From assembly GCA_002314455.1 (NCBI GenBank), contig DCFZ01000018.1, positions 1 to 32,449 on the forward strand: a DNA stretch of 32,449 nt, given 5' to 3'. Below the pieces are notes generated by a model. The model had not been told where the DNA came from, did no database searches, and saw nothing but the letters and a program-made list of their open reading frames with translations. A program made the translations under genes and the position numbers. This stretch comes from Lentisphaeria bacterium UBA1791 (GTDB lineage Bacteria > Verrucomicrobiota > Lentisphaeria > Victivallales > Victivallaceae). Numbering within the stretch: the first letter of the stretch is position 1; every line of letters starts with the position of its first letter. Shown here one piece after another: positions 1 through 6,778 of the stretch.

Positions 1-276
1 CATAAACCGTCGAAGAGGCAAAAATAATACGTCAAGATCCCCCGAAATCCCGACGTTTTCATTCCGCCGGGAATTTATTGCCCGGATGAGATTCCGCTTA
101 TGGAATTCTCCTGCCGTTTGACATGGGATGTCAAACGCGGGCGTTTCCGCCCTCCGTCGCGCTTCGCGCCATGGAGGGCATCCTTCGCCTCGCTTCGCTC
201 GTTTTCTGCAATTTTTGCAAAAAAATCTACGGTATAGCAGTCCTTGCGGCCTGCCACCCGTAGCTTTAGCGAAGGA
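1..276. other. Noncoding, hairpin-rich DNA at window edge
   Basis: No convincing gene is seen. The stretch carries successive inverted repeats: CCGGG/CCCGG at 67-85, an imperfect GAGATTCC/GGAATTCTC at 88-110, a perfect 10-bp stem with a GGG loop at 115-137 (CGTTTGACAT/ATGTCAAACG), and GCCCTCC/GGAGGGC at 149-179. A 9-base element ATCCTTCGC (about 180-188) recurs inverted as GCGAAGGAT at 269-277, touching the tRNA 3' end. CCACC at 254-258 can pair with GGTGG at 278-282. This has the texture of dispersed palindromic intergenic repeats. A short open frame could run off the left edge on either strand, but nothing recognisable is encoded. Confidence 0.5.
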
Positions 277-353
277 TGGTGGGCGTAGTAGAACTCGAAT
301 CTACGACCTTCACGATGTCAACGTGACGCTCTAACCAACTGAGCTATACGCCC
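277..353 (-). tRNA. tRNA-Val (anticodon GAC), CCA encoded
   Basis: Read on the minus strand, this 77-nt sequence folds as a complete cloverleaf. The acceptor stem is GGGCGTA/TACGCCC. The D arm is GCTC/GAGC, the anticodon stem is TCACG/CGTGA, and the 7-nt loop TTGACAT gives anticodon GAC. The variable loop has 5 nt, and the T arm is GTAGA/TCTAC around TTCGAGT. Discriminator A and the CCA end are encoded (277-280). It decodes valine GUC/GUU codons. A near-consensus promoter lies directly upstream at 374-402. The 3' end abuts a repeat-like element. Confidence 0.97.
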
Positions 354-373
354 TTCAATTAAGAAAGTTCCTT

Positions 374-402
374 AATATACCCCATTCGGATGCGTTTGTC
401 AA
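374..402 (-). promoter_or_regulatory. Promoter of tRNA-Val
   Basis: On the minus strand there is TTGACA (397-402), a 17-bp spacer and TATATT (374-379), followed by AA. This is the closest match to the sigma-70 consensus in the window. The expected transcription start near 367 gives a short 5' leader before the tRNA at 353. Confidence 0.85.
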
Positions 403-440
403 CCTTTTTGGTGCAAAAATCGCGTTTTTTCTTGAAAAAC

Positions 441-950
441 TCAATCTCCAAGCACGCAACTGACCATAAAAATGAGAAAACTGCGGGGGATGTCGTAGGC
501 GTCCTCGATGGCAAAAGCGGCGTTGCCGTTCGCGTAATGACCGTAGTAGACGCGCCACGGATCGCCGCCGCGGTCGATGGTGTAGGCGGCGTTGCCGTTG
601 GTGTAATGCCCGCGGTAAATGCGCAGCAGATTGCCGTCACTGCTGACAGAATAAGCGGCGTTGCCGTTGGTGTAATTCCCGCGATAAAGCCGCCGTTCCT
701 CTTCGCTGTAGGCGTAGATCGCATCGCCGTTGGCATAATTCCCGCGGTATATGCGCACGACACTGCCGTCGCGGCTCATCGTGTAGGCGGCGTCGCCGTT
801 GGTGTAATTCCCGCGGTACATGCGGCCCTCGTCGGCGGCATAGGCAAAGATCGCATTGCCATTGGTGTAGTTTCCGCGGTAAATGCGCGGCGCGCCCCAA
901 AGCGCGGCCGTGAAAAATACCCCCACTGCAAGCAGAAGTTGTTTTTTCAT
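441..950 (-). CDS. Exported tandem-repeat protein (YRGNYTNGNA repeats)
   Basis: No known family is recognised. The 169-residue product begins with a Sec-type signal peptide (MKKQLLLAVGVFF..., probable cleavage after ALWGA near residue 20). Six tandem repeats built on YRGNYTNGNA follow, at about residues 24, 45, 68, 89, 112 and 135. The first four alternate between 21-residue units (ending DEGRM, EERRL) and 23-residue units (ending VVRI, LLRI), so the ancestral duplication unit may be a 44-residue pair. A short hydrophobic tail, SFLIFMVSCVLGD, ends the protein. Regular Tyr/Gly/Asn spacing suggests a small beta-strand solenoid or surface protein, which is inference only. The start codon overlaps the stop of the upstream lipoprotein gene (ATGA at 947-950), so translation is probably coupled. 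It is the third gene of the operon starting at 1653. Confidence 0.8.
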   Translation of the reverse strand: MKKQLLLAVGVFFTAALWGAPRIYRGNYTNGNAIFAYAADEGRMYRGNYTNGDAAYTMSRDGSVVRIYRGNYANGDAIYAYSEEERRLYRGNYTNGNAAYSVSSDGNLLRIYRGHYTNGNAAYTIDRGGDPWRVYYGHYANGNAAFAIEDAYDIPRSFLIFMVSCVLGD

Positions 951-1282
951 TTTTCGTTGATGTAGTGTTTGCCGTCGATCTCGACGGTCGGGATTTTATT
1001 GTTTTCGCGGGTCTGGTCGATCATCGCTTTCCAACCGGATTCGCCGAGCGTCTGATAGGTTTTTTCCTGCTCCGCCTTGAATGCATCAAAATTACCGTAG
1101 TTCCGCTGGACGGCGGGGGCGTAACACGCCCACATCGCCTTGTAGTCGCGCTTGGCTTTGGCGTCGAGGTAAGTCTGAACGACATTGTCCGGTTTCTTGC
1201 CGGAGTTTTGGGAGTCGGCTTTTTTGCATCCGCCGAGCGCGAGTACGGCGGCGGCAAGAAGGCAAGGCAAGTAAAATTTCAT
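947..1282 (-). CDS. Small lipoprotein, NTF2-like/DUF4878-like
   Basis: This 111-residue protein has a lipoprotein signal peptide. The hydrophobic stretch LPCLLAAAVLALGG ends at a lipobox (LGGC) with Cys at about residue 19, followed by charged KKADSQ. The mature part contains DNVVQTYLDAKAKRDYKAMWACY, the pattern of the first helices of small NTF2-like or DUF4878-type periplasmic proteins (a repeating 'population of residues lost per step' helix), then a Lys/Glu-rich helix and a terminal strand. Membership of that fold is a guess from pattern only. It overlaps its neighbours on both sides by ATGA (1279-1282 and 947-950), so it is the middle member of a tightly coupled three-gene operon of exported proteins. 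No enzymatic motif is seen. Confidence 0.8.
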   Translation of the reverse strand: MKFYLPCLLAAAVLALGGCKKADSQNSGKKPDNVVQTYLDAKAKRDYKAMWACYAPAVQRNYGNFDAFKAEQEKTYQTLGESGWKAMIDQTRENNKIPTVEIDGKHYINEK

Positions 1283-1653
1283 TTCATCATGCCCGTCAAC
1301 GCATTGGCGTCAAAATACCATTGGTCGCCGATCTTGCACGCGAGGCGCTGAAACTGCCCGACGATCAACATCGAAACGAGCGGACGCTGATCTTCCGGCA
1401 CCCGTTGGAGAACTTGCCGGACGCTTTTGGAAAAATCTTCAAAAAACTTTTTCGGGTCGGTCTGCGATTCGATGACCGTGCGCGATTGCGGCGAGATTGC
1501 ATCGTAGAAACACTCGAAGTCGTTGGTCTGGATCGCCTGAACCAAGCTGGCGGCGACGGCGGCATCCGAGGAATGATTCGCCTTGACGGCAAAAGCGGGC
1601 GTCGCCCCCAAGATCATCAGCGCGACAACAAAACAAACCGTTTGAATTTTCAT
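1279..1653 (-). CDS. Small periplasmic protein of unknown function
   Basis: The product has 124 residues. The start at 1653 is chosen because it follows a strong Shine-Dalgarno (GGAGG, 1662-1666, 8 nt away) and opens a clean signal peptide (MKIQTVCFVVALMILG, cleavage after TPAFA). A longer frame reaching 1713 would begin inside the -35 box of the promoter. The mature part is helical (AVAASLVQAIQTNDFECFYDAIS, FFEDFSKSVRQVLQ) and ends with a strand pair around KIGDQWYFDANAL. This helix-then-sheet order resembles small NTF2/SnoaL-type proteins, like the lipoprotein encoded next, so the two may be distant paralogues; this is inference. It is the first gene of the operon and its stop overlaps the next start (ATGA). 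Confidence 0.8.
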   Translation of the reverse strand: MKIQTVCFVVALMILGATPAFAVKANHSSDAAVAASLVQAIQTNDFECFYDAISPQSRTVIESQTDPKKFFEDFSKSVRQVLQRVPEDQRPLVSMLIVGQFQRLACKIGDQWYFDANALTGMMK

Positions 1654-1684
1654 AAAAAAAACCTCCTGATATTTGCGATAAAAC

Positions 1685-1713
1685 AATATAACCGCTTCCG
1701 CGCAAAATTGCAA
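1685..1713 (-). promoter_or_regulatory. Promoter of the exported-protein operon
   Basis: Minus strand: TTGCAA (1708-1713), 17-bp spacer, TATATT (1685-1690). The predicted start near 1678 gives a leader of about 25 nt containing GGAGG before the ATG at 1653. Confidence 0.8.
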
Positions 1714-1724
1714 GTTGATACGAC

Positions 1725-1767
1725 GATAAAAACGCGCTGTCGTTCACTTTGAAAGTGGACGACAGCG
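1725..1767 (-). terminator. Rho-independent terminator
   Basis: A 15-bp stem with one G-T wobble and a 3-nt loop occupies 1735-1767 (arms CGCTGTCGT.. and ..ACGACAGCG). On the minus strand it is followed by CGTTTTTAT. It sits 24 bases past the stop of the minus-strand remnant ending at 1791 and insulates it from the downstream promoter at 1685-1713. Confidence 0.85.
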
Positions 1768-1790
1768 GCCCTTGGGATCAAATGCCGGAA

Positions 1791-2036
1791 TCAGTCGTCG
1801 AGCAACCATTCGCCGTTGGCTTGGCGCGTCGCTTGCGGCTTGCCGCGATCAAGATGTTCTTTCAGATCCTGGATATATTCAGGAAGCCGATCGCCGAAAT
1901 AGCTCTTGAAATCTTCCAGCGTGCCGCCGAATTCCTTTTGCTGACGTACGACATGATGGATTATTGCGTTCTCCCCTGCGGAAGCATCCTGACTTGGGTC
2001 AATCAGCACCTCAATCCCCCCCGTTTCACGCGAAGA
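1791..2036 (-). pseudogene. 5'-truncated remnant (or small ORF) of unknown gene
   Basis: The minus-strand frame is open from the stop at 2037-2039 down to TGA at 1791-1793. It encodes a protein-like tail: about ETGGIEVLIDPSQDAS, then helices IIHHVVRQQKEFGGTL and EYIQDLKEHLDRG, ending GEWLLDD. It keeps its own terminator (1735-1767), so it looks like the 3' part of a real gene. No promoter or convincing ATG exists. A GTG at 2009 behind a G-rich run could give a 72-residue protein. A different remnant reads away from the same point on the other strand. I do not recognise the family. Either a truncated gene or a small independent gene is possible. Confidence 0.45.
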
Positions 2037-2166
2037 TTATACCATCGGCCTCTACGACCCCGTGACCAATTTCAACCATCTTTCCATCCCGTCGCAACAT
2101 ACGGATTTCAGCACTCTTGAATCCCGTTTCTGGCGATCCGGATTCTGGCAGGTGCCGGGCAAGTAA
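1993..2166 (+). pseudogene. 5'-truncated C-terminal gene remnant
   Basis: The plus-strand frame is open from about 1993 to TAA at 2164-2166. From about 2032 it reads like the end of a folded protein: EDYTIGLYDPVTNFNHLSI, then SRFWRSGFWQVPGK. There is no start codon, ribosome binding site or promoter, and the part before about 2020 is low-complexity (a run of eight C). It points away from the minus-strand remnant ending at 1791, so both have lost their 5' ends at about 2010-2040. This suggests a deletion or inversion joint, or an assembly joint. The family is not recognised. Confidence 0.4.
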
Positions 2167-2169
2167 GGA

Positions 2170-2184
2170 AGCCCGCAAAACGGG
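2170..2184. terminator. Weak bidirectional hairpin between rpoN and remnant
   Basis: CCCG/CGGG arms around CAAAA lie between the remnant stop at 2166 and the rpoN stop at 2207. The stem is short and the flanking T-runs are poor, so it is a weak candidate terminator for either strand. Confidence 0.3.
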
Positions 2185-2206
2185 ATAAGCTCCCGCTGAA
2201 TTGCGT

Positions 2207-3607
2207 CTACTTCAACACGCGCAAACTTGCCGGCGGGATATGGAGCCGGTCGCGATATTTGGCGACGGTGCGCCGGGCGATGGAAATGCCGGCATTTTTC
2301 AGCTGGGTGCTGATGGCGTCATCGGAAAGAGGAGAAGTGACGTCTTCGGCGGCGATGATCTGCCGGATCTTTTCTTCGATGGCGCGGTTGGAAAGGGTGT
2401 TTTGCCCGGTTGCGCCGCTCACGCCGGTGGTGAAGAAAAAGCGCAAGGGCAAAGTTCCCTGCGGCGTTTTGGCGTATTTTCCGGAAACGGCGCGGCTGAT
2501 GGTGGTTTCGTGGAGCTCGAGATCATTGCCGGCTTGTTTCATGGTCAGCGGCAACAATTTTTCGATGCCGGAAAGGAAAAATTCCCTCTGCTGTGCGGCG
2601 ATCCACTTACCGAGCCGTTCGATGGTCGTGCCGCGCAGTTCAAGCGATTGGATGACTTCCTGGGCGGCGCGGAGTTTTTCGCGGATGAAAGTGCGATCTT
2701 CGGTTGAAAGCGAGGGGTCTTCGAGGAGTTTGCCGTAGGTCGGGTTGACGCCGAAGCGGCGTTCTTTTTCGCGGAGCATTTTGGCGTCGAAACCGCCGTT
2801 GCCGTCGGGAAAAATTTCCAGATCGGGAAAAATGACGACGCTGTGCGCGTCACTGCGTCCGGGCGCGGGGTCGAGCGTGCGCAAAATGCCGAGCGCGTGT
2901 TGAAAATTTTCGGCGGACATCTGATATTTCCGGGCGAGCGAGCGCGGCGAGAGCGTCTCGAGATTTTCGAGACCGTTTTCGATGATGGTTTTCACGTCGC
3001 CGTGCCATTTGCCGAGCCGTTGCAACTGTAATTTGAAACATTCGCCGAGGTCGCGGGCGCCGATGCCGGCGGGATCGAGCGACTGGACGAAATCAAGCGC
3101 CTTTTCCACGTCGGGAAGCTCGGCGTCGCACCACATAGCGACTTCGGCGAGCGGGGTGCTCAAATATCCTTTTTCGTCGAGGGAATCGACGATCATCTGG
3201 GCGATTTCGCGGATCTTTTCGGGGAGCTGGGCGCCCGCGAATTCCCGCTCGAGCTGTTCGGCGAGCGAGGGGCCCGGCGCGGCGATGCCGCTGAAAATAT
3301 CGTGCACTTCGCCGTCACCGGATTCAGGGGGCAGCGGCAGTTCCGAATGCCACTCGTCGCTGTCGGCGAAATCAGCTTCAAAATCGGCGTCGTCCTCCTT
3401 TTCGGGGGCGGAATTTCCGACGGGCGCGTCGTGCGGCAATTCTTCCGGAAAAATTTCCTCGAGCAACGGATTGGCGGCGAGTTCCTCGGAAAGTCGCGCA
3501 TCCAATTCCTGACGCGGCAGTTGCAGAAACTCCAAACTGGCGCGCTGATGCGCGGAAAGCTGTTGTTTCTGCTCTAATTTCGCCGCTTGCCGGAGGGAAT
3601 TTTCCAT
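2207..3607 (-). CDS. rpoN: RNA polymerase sigma-54 factor RpoN
   Basis: This 466-residue sigma factor directs RNA polymerase to -24/-12 promoters, which need AAA+ activators. All regions are visible. The Gln/Leu-rich region I is at residues 10-50 (KLEQKQQLSAHQRASLEFL, then ELAANPLLEE), followed by an acidic linker at about 55-110. The core-binding domain is in the middle. The helix-turn-helix region reads LHETTISRAVSGKYAKTPQG. The diagnostic RpoN box ARRTVAKYRD is at 444-453. Length is normal. It is the last gene of a minus-strand run: 3 bases separate its ATG from the stop of the ABC-F gene. No enhancer-binding activator gene and no -24/-12 promoter was found in the window, so its targets lie elsewhere. 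Confidence 0.96.
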   Translation of the reverse strand: MENSLRQAAKLEQKQQLSAHQRASLEFLQLPRQELDARLSEELAANPLLEEIFPEELPHDAPVGNSAPEKEDDADFEADFADSDEWHSELPLPPESGDGEVHDIFSGIAAPGPSLAEQLEREFAGAQLPEKIREIAQMIVDSLDEKGYLSTPLAEVAMWCDAELPDVEKALDFVQSLDPAGIGARDLGECFKLQLQRLGKWHGDVKTIIENGLENLETLSPRSLARKYQMSAENFQHALGILRTLDPAPGRSDAHSVVIFPDLEIFPDGNGGFDAKMLREKERRFGVNPTYGKLLEDPSLSTEDRTFIREKLRAAQEVIQSLELRGTTIERLGKWIAAQQREFFLSGIEKLLPLTMKQAGNDLELHETTISRAVSGKYAKTPQGTLPLRFFFTTGVSGATGQNTLSNRAIEEKIRQIIAAEDVTSPLSDDAISTQLKNAGISIARRTVAKYRDRLHIPPASLRVLK

Positions 3608-3610
3608 CGT

Positions 3611-5584
3611 CTACTCCCGGCTGTTGATGCGATCGTTTTCCTGCCGGAGCGCCTCAAGTTCCGTCGCGGCGCTTTCCCATTCATTCTCGGCGGCCGCGAT
3701 GGCGCTTTCGACTTTGGCAAGTTCTTTTTTGAGCGCGCCGAAATCAAGTTTCATGCCGCTTGAAAGCTTGGCGACGAGGACTTTTTTCTCGTCGGAAAGC
3801 TGATCGAGTTTTTTCTCGAGCGCGGCGACGGCGTCCTTGGACTTTTTGAGCGCGCCGGCGAGTTCCTGCCGGGCGTGGGCGCGCTGCTGGCGGCGCTCCT
3901 TGGCGGTCATTTCGGCAGAAGCGCCTGAAACGCCCGTCGCAGTGACGTTTTTGGGCGTGGCGACGGCAGTTGCGCCCGCCTTTTCCATATAATAATCGTA
4001 ATTGCCGAAATACTTTGTCACCTTGCCGGGCGTGAGCGCGACGATCGTCGTCGCGACGGCGCGGACGAATTCGATGTCGTGGCTGACGAAACAGACGGTG
4101 CCGGGAAATTGCACGAGCGCCTGCTGCAGCAATTCGCGGGCGGCGAGGTCGAGGTGGGTCGTCGGTTCGTCGAGAATGAGCAGATTCGGCGGATTGACAA
4201 AAAGCCGCGCGAATTGCACGCGGATGCGTTCGCCGCCGGAAAGCACGCCGCACCGCTTGCTCGTTTCGTCGCCGGAAAAGCCGAAAGAGCCGAGCACATT
4301 CATCAGATTGGCGGTCGACGCGGCGGGGGGCAACGCGCCGCGCACCGCGTCGTAGACGGTCAATTCGTCGTTGAGCAATTCGGTGAATTCCTGCGCCTGA
4401 TAGCCGATCACCGAGTGGTGGCCGAGGACGATGCGTCCGGCGAGCGGTTTCAGCTTGCCGACGAGGAGTTTCAGCAACGTGGTCTTGCCCAGACCGTTGT
4501 ACCCGATGAAAGCGATCTTGTCGCCCGCGGCGATGTCGAGCGACACCTCTTTGAGGAGCAGTTGGTCGGGCGCGTAGCCAAAGGAAATGTTTTCGATGCG
4601 CGCGGCTTCGATGCCGCCGGGGGGCGGTTCGGGGAAGCGGATGACGCCGTTGTAATTGAGCTGATCGGGCAGTTCGACGTCTTCGAGCTTGTCGAGCTTT
4701 TTCATCCAGCTTTTCGCCTGTGCCGCCTTGGTGCTTTTGGCGCGGAAGCGGTCAATGACGCGCTCCATTTGTTCGCGCTTATGATCCAGATTGCGCTTGG
4801 CGCTTTCGAGGAGCTTCTGGCGGCTTTCGCGCTCGCGGCAGTAGTAATCGTAACCGCCGGCGTAGCGGGTGACGTTACCCGCATTGACTTCGATCGTCAC
4901 CTTGACCAGCTTGCGCAGCAAAAAGCGGTCGTGCGAGATCAAAATCAGCGTGCCGGGGAAGTTGTTGAGGTAGCGGCAGAGCCATTCGACCGCAGGCACG
5001 TCGAGGTAGTTGGAAGGCTCGTCGAGCAACAGCACGTCGGGGTGCGAGATCAGCACCCGCGCCAGTGCGGCGCGCATCTGCCAGCCGCCGGAAAATTCTT
5101 TCATCGGGCGGTCGAGCGATTTCGGGTCGAAGCCGAGGTTGCCGAGGGTTTCGCTTGCTTCCTGCTCCAAATGATAAGCGCCGAGATGCTCGATGGTGCT
5201 TTGCAGATAACCGTGGCGGCGCAGCAGACGGTTCATCTCGGCGTCGTCGACCGCGCCGGAATCCATTTTTTCCTCGATCTCGTGGAGTTCGCCGGTATAT
5301 TCGTTGAGTTCGGGGATCGCGTCGGCGGTGAAATCGATCAGCGTGCGCGGCAAGTCGGCGGCGTCGACCTTTTGGCGCATGATGCCGATGCGGTGGTCAC
5401 GCGGAATGGCGACGACGCCGGCGTCGGGACGCACCGTGCCGGTGATGATGCCGAAAATGGTACTCTTGCCCGAGCCGTTGGGGCCGACGATGCCGACGCG
5501 CTCGCCGGGATTGACGCGAAAGGAAACCGCCTTTAAGATGTCGCGGCCGCCGTAGCTTTTGCTGATATTCTGAAAATCGATCAT
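3611..5584 (-). CDS. ABC-F family ATPase (ribosome-associated type)
   Basis: This soluble protein of 657 residues has two ABC cassettes and no membrane segment, the layout of ABC-F translation factors (Uup/EttA/YdiF relatives), which act at the ribosomal E site. Cassette 1 has Walker A GPNGSGKST (34-42), signature FSGGWQMR (164-171) and Walker B VLLLDEPSNYLD (184-195). The linker after it is Arg/Lys-rich (ESRQKLLESAKRNLDHKREQMERV), matching the P-site tRNA interaction motif region. Cassette 2 has GYNGLGKTT, LSGGERIRVQFAR and LLILDEPTTHLD. A coiled-coil C-terminal tail (about 575-657, KERRQQRAHARQELAG...) follows, as in Uup-like members. The subfamily is not resolved. Its ATG overlaps the stop of the methyltransferase gene (ATGA, 5581-5584). 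Confidence 0.94.
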   Translation of the reverse strand: MIDFQNISKSYGGRDILKAVSFRVNPGERVGIVGPNGSGKSTIFGIITGTVRPDAGVVAIPRDHRIGIMRQKVDAADLPRTLIDFTADAIPELNEYTGELHEIEEKMDSGAVDDAEMNRLLRRHGYLQSTIEHLGAYHLEQEASETLGNLGFDPKSLDRPMKEFSGGWQMRAALARVLISHPDVLLLDEPSNYLDVPAVEWLCRYLNNFPGTLILISHDRFLLRKLVKVTIEVNAGNVTRYAGGYDYYCRERESRQKLLESAKRNLDHKREQMERVIDRFRAKSTKAAQAKSWMKKLDKLEDVELPDQLNYNGVIRFPEPPPGGIEAARIENISFGYAPDQLLLKEVSLDIAAGDKIAFIGYNGLGKTTLLKLLVGKLKPLAGRIVLGHHSVIGYQAQEFTELLNDELTVYDAVRGALPPAASTANLMNVLGSFGFSGDETSKRCGVLSGGERIRVQFARLFVNPPNLLILDEPTTHLDLAARELLQQALVQFPGTVCFVSHDIEFVRAVATTIVALTPGKVTKYFGNYDYYMEKAGATAVATPKNVTATGVSGASAEMTAKERRQQRAHARQELAGALKKSKDAVAALEKKLDQLSDEKKVLVAKLSSGMKLDFGALKKELAKVESAIAAAENEWESAATELEALRQENDRINSRE

Positions 5585-6771
5585 AAAATGGGGTCTCTCT
5601 TTTCAAGCACGGTAAGTGATTCGAAGTGCGCCGTGCCGGGGAACATGTCGAGCAACGTGCTGTGAAGCGCCCGGTATTTGACCGTCAGTTCGTCGAGGTC
5701 GCGCCGGAGCGTATCCGCGCCGCAGGAAACGTAGACGATCCTTTGCGGTGCGCTTTGGAGGAGGCTTTGCGTTAATTTTCTGCCCAGCCCCGTCCGCGGC
5801 GGATCGACGATGACCATCGTCTTGAGCCGTTTGCCGAACGAGGCGTAGCGCGCCGGCGCATCGGCGGCGTCGCCGGCAAAGAAGCCGCACCGGTCGCCGA
5901 CGCGGTAACGCCGCGCATTGCCGATCGCGTGTTTCACTGCGTGGCGGTCGAATTCGACGCCGACGCAGTGCAGCCGGGGCATTTCGCGCGCCGCGAGAAT
6001 CGAAAAAACGCCGACGCCGCAGTAAAGTTCCAGCAGAAAGTCGGGGTTGAATTTTTTCACTTCGTCGACGACGCGGCGCGCGAGCGTTGCGGCGATCGCT
6101 TCGTTGGTCTGAAAGAAGCCGCCGCGGCGGTAGCGGAAAGTGCCGAGATCGCCGAGTCTGCCCGTCAAGGTTTCAGGAGCATCGTCATCGAAGTCGGAAA
6201 CCGCGCCCTTTTCCGCACATTCGTCGAGCGCGAACGTGCCGTGAAAATCTTTCGGTATCTGCAACGTCGCGACGCGCGCGTTGAGCTTTTCCGTCGCGAG
6301 CAGACAACGCGGGATCCCGATCAGGCTCCTGTTGTCCGCCATCCGGTAGCCGAACGTGCCGCCGCCGTCGCTGTGAAAGCGCAGGCGGTTGCGCCACGCG
6401 TTGCGGCTCGCCGCGCCGACGGGCGGCAAAAGTTCGCACTTTTCTTCGCAATTGCGATTGAGAAAAGTGTCGAGCTGACCAAGTTTTGCCGCAAGTTCCA
6501 TCGCGTAAGGCGTGTGGCGGTAAGAACACCCGGGGCAGTCGGCGAAGTAAGGACAATCGACCTCGATGCGTTCCGGCGATGCCGCGACGACGCCGACGAG
6601 CTTGCCGCGCGCAAAATTTTTGTGCTCGGCGACGATCTCGATTTCGACGCGCTCACCCGGCATGGCGCCGCGGACAAAGGCGACTCTGCCGTCGGCGAGA
6701 TTGCCGACGGCTTCTCCGCCGAAAGCGAAGTCGCGGATCGTGATCGTTTCGCGTTTCAAAGCCGATTGCAC
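5581..6771 (-). CDS. rlmD: RNA (uracil-5-)methyltransferase, RlmD/TrmA family
   Basis: This 396-residue SAM-dependent enzyme methylates C5 of a uridine in RNA (U1939 of 23S rRNA for RlmD). An N-terminal TRAM domain (about 1-62) is followed by a [4Fe-4S] set: Cys73, Cys79 and Cys82 (DCPYFADCPGC), with Cys156 (IPRC) as the likely fourth ligand. The SAM-binding motif is LELYCGVGVFS. VDPPRTGLG and VSCGADTLRRDL supply the nucleophilic Cys at about 350, and the Glu of AHFESL near the C-terminus matches the family's general base. The exact target RNA is not decided by sequence alone, so the rlmD name is provisional. It lies 7 bases after the aldolase gene and overlaps the ABC-F gene, giving an operon with a translation flavour. 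Confidence 0.92.
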   Translation of the reverse strand: MQSALKRETITIRDFAFGGEAVGNLADGRVAFVRGAMPGERVEIEIVAEHKNFARGKLVGVVAASPERIEVDCPYFADCPGCSYRHTPYAMELAAKLGQLDTFLNRNCEEKCELLPPVGAASRNAWRNRLRFHSDGGGTFGYRMADNRSLIGIPRCLLATEKLNARVATLQIPKDFHGTFALDECAEKGAVSDFDDDAPETLTGRLGDLGTFRYRRGGFFQTNEAIAATLARRVVDEVKKFNPDFLLELYCGVGVFSILAAREMPRLHCVGVEFDRHAVKHAIGNARRYRVGDRCGFFAGDAADAPARYASFGKRLKTMVIVDPPRTGLGRKLTQSLLQSAPQRIVYVSCGADTLRRDLDELTVKYRALHSTLLDMFPGTAHFESLTVLEKRDPIL

Positions 6772-6778
6772 ACCTGAA

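Noticed and set aside
441..950. MORN-type or toxin-type repeat protein
   Set aside because: The Tyr-x-Gly-x-Tyr-x-Asn-Gly pattern is superficially MORN-like (YxGxWxxGxxxG), but the spacing and unit length (21/23) differ and the protein is secreted, so I leave it unassigned.
390..965. Long plus-strand frame of 191 codons across the repeat gene
   Set aside because: It is antisense to the tandem-repeat gene. The periodic DNA keeps several frames open, and the encoded VGGVAVGV pattern is only the mirror of YRGNYTNG repeats. It has no ribosome site.
4079..5536. 485-codon frame opposite the ABC-F gene
   Set aside because: The minus-strand ABC-F protein has all family motifs. The opposite frame is a GC-rich antisense shadow without any domain.
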